Shown here: in pieces, positions 9,242 to 18,283 of the stretch
Numbering within the stretch: position 1 is the first letter of the stretch
How the letters are laid out: every line of letters begins with the position of its first letter
Source: Blautia sp900556555
Lineage (GTDB): Bacteria; Bacillota; Clostridia; Lachnospirales; Lachnospiraceae
Strand: one strand, 5' to 3'
Assembly (NCBI GenBank): GCA_964250615.1
Contig: CAXUGM010000012.1
Length of the DNA: 64,000 nt
The notes under the pieces: generated by a model
The model's input: the letters and a program-made list of their open reading frames with translations, nothing else
The model's database searches: none
What the model was told of the DNA's origin: nothing
Position numbers and translations under genes: made by a program

Positions 9242-9346
9242 AAAGAGCAGGAGTGATTACATGGATTGGAAAAGGCAGAGGATTAATTCAAGACAGTGAC
9301 AGAGAAGAATGTGTCCATGGAGTAGTAAGTATTAATCTCCAGGCTC

Positions 9347-9392
9347 AAAAAAATTCCATCAGCACTGCTACTAGTGTTGGTGGAATTTTTTT
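9347..9392. terminator. Bidirectional terminator, ABC gene versus nuclease gene
   Basis: A 14-bp stem (9353-9366 with 9373-9386, two G-U pairs) is flanked by A7 on the left and T7 on the right, so it can terminate in both directions. The minus-strand nuclease gene reads into this stem before it stops. Confidence 0.85.
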
Positions 9393-9964
9393 GTCGGTCT
9401 CAGGCCTTCTGTTTCCTTCCAGATCTGCTGTACCTCCTCTTCCGGAAGCTGTAATTTCCTTGCAGTTTCGCCTACGGTCATCCCCTGTCTCAGAAGCTTG
9501 ATAATCTGGATTACTTCGGTACGGCCTTGCTGCATCAGCCGGTCTGACTCCAGCTCTAATACTTTTCCACCCATAACATCACCAAATCCTTTCCTGGCTT
9601 TTTTTCGTTTTCTCAGAATATAATCTGCTATCCTTATGATTAACTCGATCAGGTCACGGTATTCTTTTTCCATAGTCTCCAGACCAATGGAAAAGTCATA
9701 TTCTATCATACGTACCACCATCTCACTGTCCTGGGTGCTCTGGCATTCCAAATGGTATATTTTTTCTGCAATCAGAAGCTGGGAATCTGTAATAAGCTCT
9801 CCCTGTTTTGTCTGATGCTCATTTCTCCTTTGTATAATTTTTATGTCCTCCGGGTAAGAGGTGCCAAAGATCTCATTGATTAGGGGCACTGCCAGATTCG
9901 GCATCTTCTCCACCATGGTGCGGAAGACATCGTCAAATATTGTATTGTTTGTGATATTCGCCAT
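9371..9964 (-). CDS. Rpn-like PD-(D/E)XK nuclease/putative transposase, internally deleted
   Basis: Member of the Rpn (recombination-promoting nuclease) group common in Lachnospiraceae. The N-terminal half keeps the nuclease core: a Lys/Asp segment (ELITDSQLLI) and the HLECQS motif, then RMIEYDFSIGLE. From about residue 98 it jumps to a segment (DLIELIIRIADYI and GDVMGGKVLELES) that in relatives I remember lies about 100 residues further on, so an in-frame internal deletion is likely. The final residues (GLRPTKKFHQH) are encoded by the terminator stem. Compared with the scar at 6520-6626, the normal stop seems lost. ATG 9964 has GAGAGG upstream. It may retain DNA-nicking activity but looks like a decaying gene. 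Confidence 0.75.
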   Translation of the reverse strand: MANITNNTIFDDVFRTMVEKMPNLAVPLINEIFGTSYPEDIKIIQRRNEHQTKQGELITDSQLLIAEKIYHLECQSTQDSEMVVRMIEYDFSIGLETMEKEYRDLIELIIRIADYILRKRKKARKGFGDVMGGKVLELESDRLMQQGRTEVIQIIKLLRQGMTVGETARKLQLPEEEVQQIWKETEGLRPTKKFHQH

Positions 9965-10434
9965 GAAACATACCTCTCTTGCTTTTTATCTTGCTATGTA
10001 GTCTTGTCTCATGTACCTTCTTAATCTTATCTTTTGTGAAATGGCATCAGTTTGTGTGGCGTCATCTCCTTTCCAGTTTGAAAAAGTGAATTGAATATTT
10101 TGTTACTTAATATTATATAGGAAGCAAAGAGAAGACACAACGTTCTTCTTTGCTAAAGCTCCCGAAAGATTGACAGAATTATGGAAGAGGATTAGAATAT
10201 ATTTATCGGCAATGTGCTGTGTCAGAGAAGAAAATTTTCATTTCGTAAAGATATTCCCGCTATTTTAGAATAGCATCTTTATCCACAACTCAGTGGAAAA
10301 TTCAGCGTATAGATTTTAAAACGATAAAAAGAGAAGAAAGGACTCGGTAAAGAACATTGCCTGTAGAACTCTTTTTTGCTATATTGTAAGCAGGGAGTTT
10401 TCTCTGTACACTTTTTACCGTAAAGGTACAAAAT
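9965..10434. other. Intergenic region between divergent nuclease genes
   Basis: About 470 A/T-rich bases between divergent starts. The only features I see are promoter-like elements near the right end and weak A/T-rich inverted segments. No open frame or RNA gene was recognised. Confidence 0.5.
10357..10385 (+). promoter_or_regulatory. Promoter for the second nuclease gene
   Basis: TTGCCT (10357-10362) and TATATT (10380-10385) are spaced by 17 bases, about 50 bases upstream of the ATG at 10435. Confidence 0.5.
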
Positions 10435-11295
10435 ATGTCAGAAAACGAAAAGACGAAAGCAGTAGGAGAAGTTGCCTTTAAAGCGTCGCAGCATGAGGAT
10501 GCAGCTTTGAAGACAGCAATGCATTTCTTTGCAGAAGAATTACTGCCTTTTTGGGGGATTGAAGGAAAGGTGGTGGGGTTTGCTCCTACAGAGCAGGTGC
10601 ATTTGGAGATTCAAAAGTTATATCAGGATACCAATTTGATTATGGAGGATGGTTCTTGGAAGCATTTTGAGTTTCAGAGTAAAAATGAGGGACTTGCAGG
10701 ACTGAAGCGGTTTCGTCAATACGAGGCGACAGCCAGCAGACAGTATGGTGTAAGTGTTATCACGTATGTGCTTTTTTCCGGAAAGATACAAAATCCTATG
10801 ACGGAATTTACAGAGGGAATTAACACCTATCGTATCATACCAATCATTATGAAGAAGGAAAATGCAGACATTTTTCTGAAAGAACTGCTTGAGAAAAAGA
10901 ATGCAGAGAAGCCCATTACAAGAGAGGAATTAGTGCGTCTAACCCTGTGTCCTCTTATGGGAGGAGAAATTGGGATAAAACAGAGGTTGCAGATAGCTTG
11001 TGAAATTACCAGAGGAGAAACAGCAGTCACAAAAGAAGAAATACAGAAGATAGAGGCGGTGATATACGCAATGGCAGATAAATTTTTAGATGGTCTTGAT
11101 ATGGAAGAGTTTGTGGAGGGAATGAAGATGACAAGATTAGGAGAGATGCTGGTAAAAGAAGGAAAACAAGAAGGCATGAATGAAAAGGAAACAGAAATAA
11201 TCAAAAATCTTCTGGGAATTTTAGATGATGAAGTTTTAATGGAGAGATTGCATATTTCAAAAGAACGCCTGGAAGAGGTCAAGGATCAGAAATAG
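10435..11295 (+). CDS. PD-(D/E)XK-like (Rpn-type) nuclease family protein
   Basis: A 286-residue protein unrelated in detail to the divergent gene at 9371 but of the same broad fold class. The likely catalytic strand pair is DTNLIMEDGSWKHFEFQS (residues about 65-82), matching the D-x(n)-(D/E)xQ pattern of PD-(D/E)XK enzymes, followed by RFRQYEA. The C-terminal third is a charged, helical region (EEFVEGMKMTRLGEMLVKEGKQEGMNEKE) as in other Rpn-like proteins. ATG 10435 has AAAGG ten bases upstream. Its last 32 bases recur in the scar at 6594-6626. The function is inferred from motif only; it could be a mobile-element-associated nuclease of unknown role. Confidence 0.65.
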   Translation: MSENEKTKAVGEVAFKASQHEDAALKTAMHFFAEELLPFWGIEGKVVGFAPTEQVHLEIQKLYQDTNLIMEDGSWKHFEFQSKNEGLAGLKRFRQYEATASRQYGVSVITYVLFSGKIQNPMTEFTEGINTYRIIPIIMKKENADIFLKELLEKKNAEKPITREELVRLTLCPLMGGEIGIKQRLQIACEITRGETAVTKEEIQKIEAVIYAMADKFLDGLDMEEFVEGMKMTRLGEMLVKEGKQEGMNEKETEIIKNLLGILDDEVLMERLHISKERLEEVKDQK

Positions 11296-11308
11296 AGATA
11301 AAAAGAAA

Positions 11309-11338
11309 TAGACAGTCCTGACACACCTATGGTACAAT
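11309..11338 (+). promoter_or_regulatory. Promoter of the pab operon
   Basis: TAGACA (11309-11314), an 18-base spacer and TACAAT (11333-11338). Complementary heptamers CACACCT (11322-11328) and AGGTGTG (11356-11362) bracket the -10 box and may be an operator or a 5' structure. Confidence 0.6.
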
Positions 11339-11375
11339 GAGACAACAAAAATATCAGGTGTGCCCGATACTCGGA

Positions 11376-11431
11376 AGACTGCCGGAAAAGGTTCTTAAAC
11401 ATAGAAGAGCCTTTTTTGGCAGTCTTTTTTT
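11376..11431 (+). terminator. Attenuator-like terminator in the pab leader
   Basis: Nested hairpin with outer arms AGACTGCC/GGCAGTCT and an inner arm GGTTCTT/AAGAGCC, ending in T7. It stands between the promoter and pabA, only about 36 bases before the pabA start, so it would stop leader transcripts unless antiterminated. It could alternatively close a transcript coming from the nuclease gene. Confidence 0.65.
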
Positions 11432-11466
11432 CTATAAAAAGGGATGCCAGTAAAAAGGAGAACAGC

Positions 11467-12081
11467 ATGTATTTAATGGTTGATAATTACGATTCTTTTG
11501 TGTATAACCTGGCCTGTTATCTGGAAGAATGTGGAGAACAGGTAGAATTAGTGCGAAACGATAAGATTTCAGCAGAAGAAATAGAAAGAATGTTGGAAGC
11601 TGGGGATTTAGAAGGTGTAGTGATTTCTCCGGGACCAAAAAGTCCAAAGGATTGTGGAAATTGCAAGGAAATTGTGGAAAAGTTAGCCGGAAAAGTTCCG
11701 ATTTTGGGGATATGTCTGGGACACCAGATTATCGGACATATATTTGGTGCAGAGGTGGAGAAGGGAGAAAGACCCATGCATGGAAAGGTTACTGCCATAC
11801 AGACCAATCAGAAGGGGCTGTTTCATGGACTTCCAGGGGAGTATCAGGTGACACGTTATCATTCCTTGGTGGTCAGTAAGGAGAGATTTCCAGAGTGTCT
11901 GAAGATTGATGCGTCTTCCCACGATGGAGTGATTATGGGACTTCATCACCGGAAATTTCCTATATACGGTGTGCAGTTTCACCCAGAAGCTGTACTGACG
12001 GAATACGGACATGAATTGCTGAAAAACTTTACAGAAATATGCAGGGGATGGTGGGGAAAACATGAAAACAAAAGTGTATAA
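11467..12081 (+). CDS. pabA: Aminodeoxychorismate/anthranilate synthase glutaminase subunit
   Basis: Class I glutamine amidotransferase of 204 residues that supplies ammonia for chorismate amination. It starts with the family hallmark DNYDSFVYNL. The nucleophile Cys is at about 83 in GICLGHQ, and the other triad residues are His172 and Glu174 in FHPEA. I chose ATG 11467 because AAAAAGGAG lies just upstream; the frame extends to 11416, inside the leader terminator. It overlaps the next gene by 20 bases. Its linkage with pabB and a pabC-like lyase, and the absence of trp genes, argues for p-aminobenzoate rather than tryptophan synthesis. Confidence 0.93.
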   Translation: MYLMVDNYDSFVYNLACYLEECGEQVELVRNDKISAEEIERMLEAGDLEGVVISPGPKSPKDCGNCKEIVEKLAGKVPILGICLGHQIIGHIFGAEVEKGERPMHGKVTAIQTNQKGLFHGLPGEYQVTRYHSLVVSKERFPECLKIDASSHDGVIMGLHHRKFPIYGVQFHPEAVLTEYGHELLKNFTEICRGWWGKHENKSV

Positions 12082-13417
12082 ATTAGATTTCTACAAAAAA
12101 GCAGAAGATATATTTGAACTTTATAAGGATCAACCTATGGCTATGTTTCTGGATTCTTCTCTGGAGAATCAACTGGGGCGTTATTCAGTCATCGGTTTTC
12201 ATCCATATCTGATTTTTAAAGAAGAAAACGGTATCTTTTACAAAAATGATGTACCTCAGGAAGACAGTATTGAGCAGGCATTAAAACAGTATCTGGAGCA
12301 GAATAGGGAAGAAAATCCTACCCATCTGCCCCTGGTATCCGGTGGATTGGGATATTTTTCCTATGACTACGGAAGAAAGTTTGAGCAGATAAAAAGCAGG
12401 CATGAAGAGAAAATAAAAATGCCGGAAGCATTGTTTGTTTTTCATACTTTTCTAATCATTGATGATAAAGAAAAACAGGAACTTTATCTCACTGTAAGGG
12501 GAGAAGCAGAAGAAAAAGATGCGGTAAACAGGATTATAGGAGAAATCAGAGGCTGCGAACCTTATCACAGACCAAAGAAGCAGGAGCATCTTGCTCGTTT
12601 TACACCGAATTTTACAAAAGAAGATTATAAGCAGACCATTGACCGGATGATTTCCTATATCGTAGAAGGGGATATTTATATTGCCAATATGACCCAGCAG
12701 CTTACGGTGAACAGTAAAAAGAATCCTTATGAGGCGTACCGTTATTTAAGAACCCATAATCCGGCACCTTTCGGGGGATTTTTCCAATGTGGTGATTTTC
12801 AGGTTGTCAGTGCTTCTCCGGAACGCTTTATGCAGGTAAAAGACGGGTACATTGAAACACGCCCGATTAAAGGAACCAGAAAGAGAGGGGAAACACCCCA
12901 GGAAGATCAGGCTTTAAAGGAAGAACTAAAAAATTCATCCAAAGACCGCAGTGAACTTCTGATGATTGTAGACCTTGAGAGAAATGACCTGAATCATGTC
13001 TGTGAACCGGGGAGTGTTCGTGTGACAGAGCATTTTGCAGTGGAAACATATGCCACAGTCTTTCATCTGGTCACAACCATTGTGGGAAAATTGCAGGAAG
13101 GATTGACAGCAGTGGATTTGATTCCGGCAGCCTTTCCGGGCGGTTCTATCACAGGTGCACCTAAAATCCGTGCCATGGAGATTATCGACGAGCTGGAGCA
13201 TGACAGACGGAATTTATATACTGGTTCCATGGGATATTTTTCCTTTGATGGAAATTGTGATTTGAACATTGTCATCCGTACAGCCATTCATAAAGATGGG
13301 GTTTATCATCTGGGTGTTGGCGGAGGCATCACCTGTGAGTCAGACCTGGAATTTGAATACGAAGAAACTTTACAGAAGGCAAAGGCAGTGCTGGAAGCAC
13401 TTTGGGAGGAAGCATAA
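12062..13417 (+). CDS. pabB: Aminodeoxychorismate synthase component I
   Basis: Chorismate-binding subunit of 451 residues; with PabA it makes 4-amino-4-deoxychorismate. The C-terminal domain has the conserved motifs IYIANMTQQL, SPERF, ETRPIKGTRKRG (with the Lys characteristic of PabB-type enzymes in PIKGT), IVDLERND and AFPGGSITGAPK. The start overlaps the pabA end, so the subunits are translationally coupled; the stop TAA is directly followed by the pabC ATG. Anthranilate synthase TrpE is the main alternative, but the PIKGT motif and the linked lyase favour PabB. Confidence 0.92.
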   Translation: MKTKVYKLDFYKKAEDIFELYKDQPMAMFLDSSLENQLGRYSVIGFHPYLIFKEENGIFYKNDVPQEDSIEQALKQYLEQNREENPTHLPLVSGGLGYFSYDYGRKFEQIKSRHEEKIKMPEALFVFHTFLIIDDKEKQELYLTVRGEAEEKDAVNRIIGEIRGCEPYHRPKKQEHLARFTPNFTKEDYKQTIDRMISYIVEGDIYIANMTQQLTVNSKKNPYEAYRYLRTHNPAPFGGFFQCGDFQVVSASPERFMQVKDGYIETRPIKGTRKRGETPQEDQALKEELKNSSKDRSELLMIVDLERNDLNHVCEPGSVRVTEHFAVETYATVFHLVTTIVGKLQEGLTAVDLIPAAFPGGSITGAPKIRAMEIIDELEHDRRNLYTGSMGYFSFDGNCDLNIVIRTAIHKDGVYHLGVGGGITCESDLEFEYEETLQKAKAVLEALWEEA

Positions 13418-14149
13418 ATGTTACTGGAAGATGAAGGGTATTATTTTGGCCTTGGAGCGTTTGAGACCATTGCTGTAGAACAGGGAAAGCCTGTGTTTTT
13501 AGAAGCACATTATGCACGTTTGCAAAGAGCACTGGAATTTTTCCATTTGTCTGTGGAGCTTGAGGAGATTCAAAAAAATGTACAGAGAGCTCTTGCAGAA
13601 AAACAGATGCAGACAGGGAGAAAGGTGTTAAAAGTAGCGGTTTCCCAGAAAAACATTACAGTGAGTACAAGAGAAAATAAGTATCAGGAAAAAGACTATG
13701 CAGAGGGATTTACGGCTTCCTATGCAAAGGTGAAAAGAAACGAAACATCACCATTTACTTATCACAAAACGTTCAATTACGGGGATTGCATTTTGGAGAA
13801 GAGAAGAGCCATGGCTGCCGGGATTCAGGAGCCTGTTTTTCTCAATACCAGAGGTGAAATCGCAGAAGGGGCAACTTCTAATGTGTTTTTTGTAAAAGAT
13901 GTGCAGATTGTTGCACCGCCTCTGTCCTGCGGCATGCTGCCGGGAATTATGCGGCAGTATCTGTATGAAAATTATGAAATTAAGGAGCAGATTATTCTTC
14001 CAGAGCAGGTGGCAGAATTTCAGGAAATGTTTCTTACCAACTCACTTCTTGGAATCATGCCGGTGAGGCAGTTAGAAGAGTTTGTGTTCCCCGGGCTGGA
14101 AGTGGGGCATATGCTGCTGGAAGAGTACCGCAGGCGATATTGCAACTGA
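13418..14149 (+). CDS. pabC: Aminodeoxychorismate lyase-like class IV PLP enzyme
   Basis: Releases p-aminobenzoate and pyruvate from aminodeoxychorismate, completing the route towards folate. The 243-residue protein has the fold-type IV pattern: GLGAFETI at the start, a likely PLP lysine at 117 in YHKTFNYGD, and the cofactor-binding segments GEIAEGATSNVFF and TNSLLGIMPV. Its ATG abuts the pabB stop (TAAATG), with GGGAGG upstream. Class IV branched-chain or D-amino acid aminotransferases are similar, but the operon position makes the lyase role likely. Confidence 0.87.
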   Translation: MLLEDEGYYFGLGAFETIAVEQGKPVFLEAHYARLQRALEFFHLSVELEEIQKNVQRALAEKQMQTGRKVLKVAVSQKNITVSTRENKYQEKDYAEGFTASYAKVKRNETSPFTYHKTFNYGDCILEKRRAMAAGIQEPVFLNTRGEIAEGATSNVFFVKDVQIVAPPLSCGMLPGIMRQYLYENYEIKEQIILPEQVAEFQEMFLTNSLLGIMPVRQLEEFVFPGLEVGHMLLEEYRRRYCN

Positions 14150-14217
14150 GAATGTATATCCTGTATCACCCCTGCATACATTGAGTTAGAGATTTTGTCC
14201 TTGCAGGAGGTGTCAGC

Positions 14218-16803
14218 ATGTACGAAACATTAACTCCCAAAGCACTGTGTGAAACACTTGAGACAGATGAAAACAATGGTCTTAAAGATGCAGAAGCGAG
14301 CCACCGTCTGCAGCGGGATGGAGAAAATATTCTGAAAAAAACAAAAGACCGTACCATATGGGATATGATACAGGAGCAGATTAATGATCCTATGATTTTT
14401 ATTTTGTTTCTTGCTGCGTCTATATCACTTCTTTTGAGAGAATTCAGTGATACCGGAATTATACTTGCGGTGATTGTCCTGAACACTGCCATAGGGGTGA
14501 TTCAGGAAGGTCGGGCGAAGAATGCACTGGAAACATTGAAAACCATGACTGCCCCTACAGCTATTGTAAAACGAGATGGGATTTACAAAAATATTCCGGC
14601 ATCCCAGGTAGTAAAAGGTGATCTGGTAAAAGTAAAGGCAGGAAATCAGATTCCGGCAGACATCCGCCTTATTCGTTCACAGGGAATTTCTGTAAATGAG
14701 TCGGCACTTACAGGAGAATCTCTGCCTGTGGCCAAGATAACGTCAGTTTTGAAACAGGGACTTCCCATGGCCGAGAAAAGAAATATGCTCTACATGTCAA
14801 CGGAAATCATGAAAGGAACCGGAGAAGGGATTGTCACGGCTACAGGGATGAACACAGAAATCGGAAAAATTGCAGATATGCTTCATGAAACGGCAGGAGA
14901 ACTGACTCCGCTGCAAAAACGTCTGGGAGATTTAGGAAAATTTCTCAGCATCGTGGCGGTAGTTCTTTGTGCCGCCCTGTTTTATCTTGGTGTTATACAG
15001 CACAGAAATCTTTTGCAGATGCTTCTTGTAGCCATTTCTCTGGCAGTGGCAGCAATTCCGGAAGGACTTCCTGCCGTGGTCACCATTGTACTGGCTCTTG
15101 GTGTGGCAAGAATGGTGAAGGTAAACACCATTATCCGGAAACTCCCTGCCGTGGAAACCTTAGGTTCAGTCAGTGTGGTATGTTCAGATAAAACAGGAAC
15201 ACTTACGGAAAATAAAATGAAAGTCACACAAATCTATGCCAATGAAACCATACTTCCGGTATCCCAGGTGAGAAAGAGGGAGTGTCCAAGACTGGCAGAG
15301 GGATTTTTGTTGTGTAACAACAGTGTTCTTGGCAAACAGGAAATCGGGGATGCCACAGAACTTGCTCTTCTTCATATGGGAAAAGAATTGGGATATGACA
15401 AAAAATCTTTGGAAGAGCAGTATCCAAGAACCTATGAAATTCCTTTTGATTCAGAAAGAAAATATATGGCAACCGTACATAAAGACAGCGGACATGAGAC
15501 AGTCTATGTAAAAGGAGCCTGTGATTATATTTTAAAAACATGCAGTTATGTAGAAGTTAAAGGGAAAACAGAGCCTATGACCCAGGCAAGGAAAATGAAA
15601 ATCCGCATGGCTATGGAAACCATGGCAAGAGACGGTTTAAGAGTCCTGGCTCTTGCCTACCGGGAACGGATTTTGGGAAGAACAGAAGAAGAACTTACGG
15701 AAAATCTTGTGTTTGCAGGTATGGCAGGTATGCTGGATCCGCCAAGAAGCATGGTGACACAGTCTGTTAAAACCTTGAAAAAAGCAGGTGTCCGGGTGGT
15801 GATGGTCACAGGAGATTATAAGGATACAGCATTTGCTATTGCAAAGAAACTGGGAATTGCAGATTCTTTAGAGCAATGTATGACAGGGCAGGAATTGGAT
15901 GCCATGAGTGACCGTGTATTTGCAGAAAAAATGAAAAACATAAGAGTATTTGCCAGGGTGACGCCTGCTCATAAAGTCCGCATTGTTCAAGGGGTTAAGG
16001 CAAATGGGAAAATTGTGGCAATGACAGGAGACGGAGTCAATGATGCACCTTCTCTCCAGGCAGCCGATATAGGAGTAGCCATGGGGAAAAACGGAACGGA
16101 TGTGGCAAAAAATGCGGCAGATATGATTCTGGCAGATGATAATTTTTCCACCATTGAGAAAGCAGTGGCAGAAGGAAGAAGTATTTATGTGAATATAAAA
16201 AAATCTATTTTGTTCCTGCTGTCATCAAATTTCGGGGAGATTATTACCATGTTTTTTGCCGTAGCGCTGGGGCTTCCTACCCCTTTGAAAGCCAGCCATA
16301 TCCTGTGGGTAAATCTGATTACGGATTCCCTCCCCGCTCTGGCTCTTGGCGTTGATAAGAATGATACGGAAGCCTTAATGAGAGAAAAACCGAGAAATCC
16401 AAAGGAAGGGCTGTTTGCACATGGAGGATGGTTTTTTACCGTGTTTTATGGATTGCTGATTGCAGGAATTACCTTGTATGCATTCCGCCTGGGCGGTCAG
16501 ACTTATGCATTTACTGTACTAGGAGTGTCTCAGCTTTTTCATGCCATTGGCATGAGAGATAAGAATAAATCCTTCTTTTCCATGAATCATCTGGAAAATC
16601 CTTTTATGATTCTGGCTTTTTGCCTGGGGCTTGGACTACAGATGATGGTAACAGAAGTTCCATATTTTGTCCGTTTATTTGGAACTGTGAAGCTTTCCTT
16701 TGGGGACTGGAAGCTGCTTCTTGCTCTTTCAGCAGTGCCTCTTATCATGCATGAACTGTTGTTGTTGTTCAAAAAGATATTTTTGAGAACCAGAGAACTT
16801 TAA
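14218..16803 (+). CDS. Cation-translocating P-type ATPase (Ca2+ type)
   Basis: Membrane pump of 861 residues related to SERCA/PMCA-type bacterial Ca2+ ATPases. Visible landmarks are the N-terminal cation-ATPase domain, LTGESLPV in the actuator domain, the ion-binding PEGLPA motif in helix 4, the phosphorylated Asp324 in DKTGTLT, and GDGVNDAPSLQAADIGVAMG in the hinge. The C-terminus holds the remaining helices, with WVNLITDSLPALALG. AGGAGG stands upstream of ATG 14218. It has no linked regulator. Ca2+ export is the best guess; Mn2+ is possible because the family overlaps. Confidence 0.9.
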   Translation: MYETLTPKALCETLETDENNGLKDAEASHRLQRDGENILKKTKDRTIWDMIQEQINDPMIFILFLAASISLLLREFSDTGIILAVIVLNTAIGVIQEGRAKNALETLKTMTAPTAIVKRDGIYKNIPASQVVKGDLVKVKAGNQIPADIRLIRSQGISVNESALTGESLPVAKITSVLKQGLPMAEKRNMLYMSTEIMKGTGEGIVTATGMNTEIGKIADMLHETAGELTPLQKRLGDLGKFLSIVAVVLCAALFYLGVIQHRNLLQMLLVAISLAVAAIPEGLPAVVTIVLALGVARMVKVNTIIRKLPAVETLGSVSVVCSDKTGTLTENKMKVTQIYANETILPVSQVRKRECPRLAEGFLLCNNSVLGKQEIGDATELALLHMGKELGYDKKSLEEQYPRTYEIPFDSERKYMATVHKDSGHETVYVKGACDYILKTCSYVEVKGKTEPMTQARKMKIRMAMETMARDGLRVLALAYRERILGRTEEELTENLVFAGMAGMLDPPRSMVTQSVKTLKKAGVRVVMVTGDYKDTAFAIAKKLGIADSLEQCMTGQELDAMSDRVFAEKMKNIRVFARVTPAHKVRIVQGVKANGKIVAMTGDGVNDAPSLQAADIGVAMGKNGTDVAKNAADMILADDNFSTIEKAVAEGRSIYVNIKKSILFLLSSNFGEIITMFFAVALGLPTPLKASHILWVNLITDSLPALALGVDKNDTEALMREKPRNPKEGLFAHGGWFFTVFYGLLIAGITLYAFRLGGQTYAFTVLGVSQLFHAIGMRDKNKSFFSMNHLENPFMILAFCLGLGLQMMVTEVPYFVRLFGTVKLSFGDWKLLLALSAVPLIMHELLLLFKKIFLRTREL

Positions 16804-16900
16804 AATAAAGTCAAATTGCAAGAAGAGTGAGAAATGGTTGCATATAAGAAGAAAAATTCAATTTTTATCAGGAAAAAAGTGATAAAAATGCAGGAAATGC

Positions 16901-16930
16901 TTGACAGAAAATCATATATTGGAATACAAT
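16901..16930 (+). promoter_or_regulatory. Promoter of the aminotransferase gene
   Basis: Perfect TTGACA (16901-16906), 18-base spacer, TACAAT (16925-16930), 44 bases before the start codon. Confidence 0.75.
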
Positions 16931-16974
16931 AGGTTTCAACGAGTTAAAACATAAAAATAAGCAGGAGGAAAGCC

Positions 16975-18261
16975 ATGACACCGTACAGAGAACTTAGCAA
17001 AGAACAGTTACAGGCCATGAAAGCCGAGTTAGAGCAGCAGTTTGAAGAAGTAAAAGCAAAAGGATTAAATCTGGATATGTCCAGAGGCAAGCCATCTAAA
17101 AAACAGTTGGAACTGGCCATGGATATGATGGAAGAATTAAAAAGCACAGATAAATTAAAATGCGAGACAGGAGTGGACTGCCGTAACTATGGTCTTATGG
17201 ACGGTATTCCAGAAGCGAGACGTTTGCTTGGGGAAATGACGGAAGTGACTCCTGATAATATTGTTATTTTTGGTAATTCCAGTCTCAGCATTATGTTTGA
17301 TACGGTATCACGTTCTATGACTCACGGTGTATGCGGAAGTACACCATGGTGCAAGCTGGATAAGGTGAAATTCCTCTGTCCTGTGCCGGGTTATGACAGA
17401 CATTTCCGTATCACAGAATATTTTGGGATTGAGATGATTAATGTGCCTATGACACCTACCGGCCCGGATATGGATATGGTAGAGGAACTGGTAAGCACAG
17501 ACCCGGCAATCAAAGGAATCTGGTGTGTGCCGAAATATTCTAATCCTCAGGGAATCACCTATTCAGCAGAGACTGTGAAGCGTTTCGCAAGGTTAAAACC
17601 TGCGGCAGAAGATTTCCGTATTTTCTGGGATAATGCTTACTGCATCCATCATCTGTATGATGACAAACAGGATTTCCTTCTGGAGATTCTGGATGAATGT
17701 GAAAAGGCAGGAAATCCAGACCTGGCATACAAATTTGTTTCTACATCAAAGGTCAGCTTCCCTGGCTCCGGTATCGCAGCCGTTGCAGCTTCCACAAGAA
17801 ACCTGGAAGGATTCAGAAAACATATGGCAGTGCAGACCATTGGCCATGATAAGATTAATCAGCTTCGTCATGTGCGTTTCTTCGGCGGAATCGTGGGTAT
17901 GCACAAACATATGAAGAAACATGCGGAGATTCTCCGGCCCAAATTTGAGATGGTAGAGAAGATTCTGGATAGAGATTTGGAAGGTGCGGAGATTGGTACC
18001 TGGACAAAACCAAACGGAGGTTACTTTATCTCTTTTGATGCCCTGGAAGGCTGTGCTAAGAAAATCGTGGCAAAGGCAGCCCAGGCAGGAGTGAAAATGA
18101 CAGATGCAGGGGCTACCTATCCATATGGAAAAGACCCTCAGGACAGCAACATCCGTATTGCACCAAGTTTTCCTACGGTAGAAGAATTAGAGGCAGCAAC
18201 AGAAATCTTTGTGCTCAGTGTGAAGCTGGTAAGCATTGATAAACTTTTGGAAGAAAACTAA
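16975..18261 (+). CDS. Aspartate aminotransferase-like (AspT/MocR-type) PLP enzyme
   Basis: Aminotransferase of 428 residues that resembles the aspartate aminotransferase group found in Corynebacterium and many Clostridia (Asp_aminotransf family). Features include LNLDMSRGKP near the start, NYGLMDGIPEARRL, the substrate/PLP segment WCVPKYSNPQG, the Asp-Tyr contact DNAYCIHHLY and the PLP lysine at about 259 in STSKVSFPGSG. Conserved arginine follows in SNIRIAPSFP. AGGAGG precedes ATG 16975, and it has its own strong promoter. The substrate call (aspartate/2-oxoglutarate) rests on the family only. Confidence 0.87.
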   Translation: MTPYRELSKEQLQAMKAELEQQFEEVKAKGLNLDMSRGKPSKKQLELAMDMMEELKSTDKLKCETGVDCRNYGLMDGIPEARRLLGEMTEVTPDNIVIFGNSSLSIMFDTVSRSMTHGVCGSTPWCKLDKVKFLCPVPGYDRHFRITEYFGIEMINVPMTPTGPDMDMVEELVSTDPAIKGIWCVPKYSNPQGITYSAETVKRFARLKPAAEDFRIFWDNAYCIHHLYDDKQDFLLEILDECEKAGNPDLAYKFVSTSKVSFPGSGIAAVAASTRNLEGFRKHMAVQTIGHDKINQLRHVRFFGGIVGMHKHMKKHAEILRPKFEMVEKILDRDLEGAEIGTWTKPNGGYFISFDALEGCAKKIVAKAAQAGVKMTDAGATYPYGKDPQDSNIRIAPSFPTVEELEAATEIFVLSVKLVSIDKLLEEN

Positions 18262-18283
18262 AAACGGAGAAATATAGAAGGTG

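Noticed and set aside
9253..9501. An 82-codon plus-strand frame after the ABC gene
   Set aside because: It crosses a strong terminator and is the antisense of the Rpn gene end; no family resemblance.
10324..10376. Terminator-like AAAAAGAG...CTCTTTTTT in the gap before the second nuclease gene
   Set aside because: The loop is more than 30 bases and the right arm lies in the spacer of a good promoter; pairing is likely chance.
12062..13417. Anthranilate synthase TrpE
   Set aside because: PIKGT motif, linkage to a pabC-like lyase and absence of other trp genes favour PabB.
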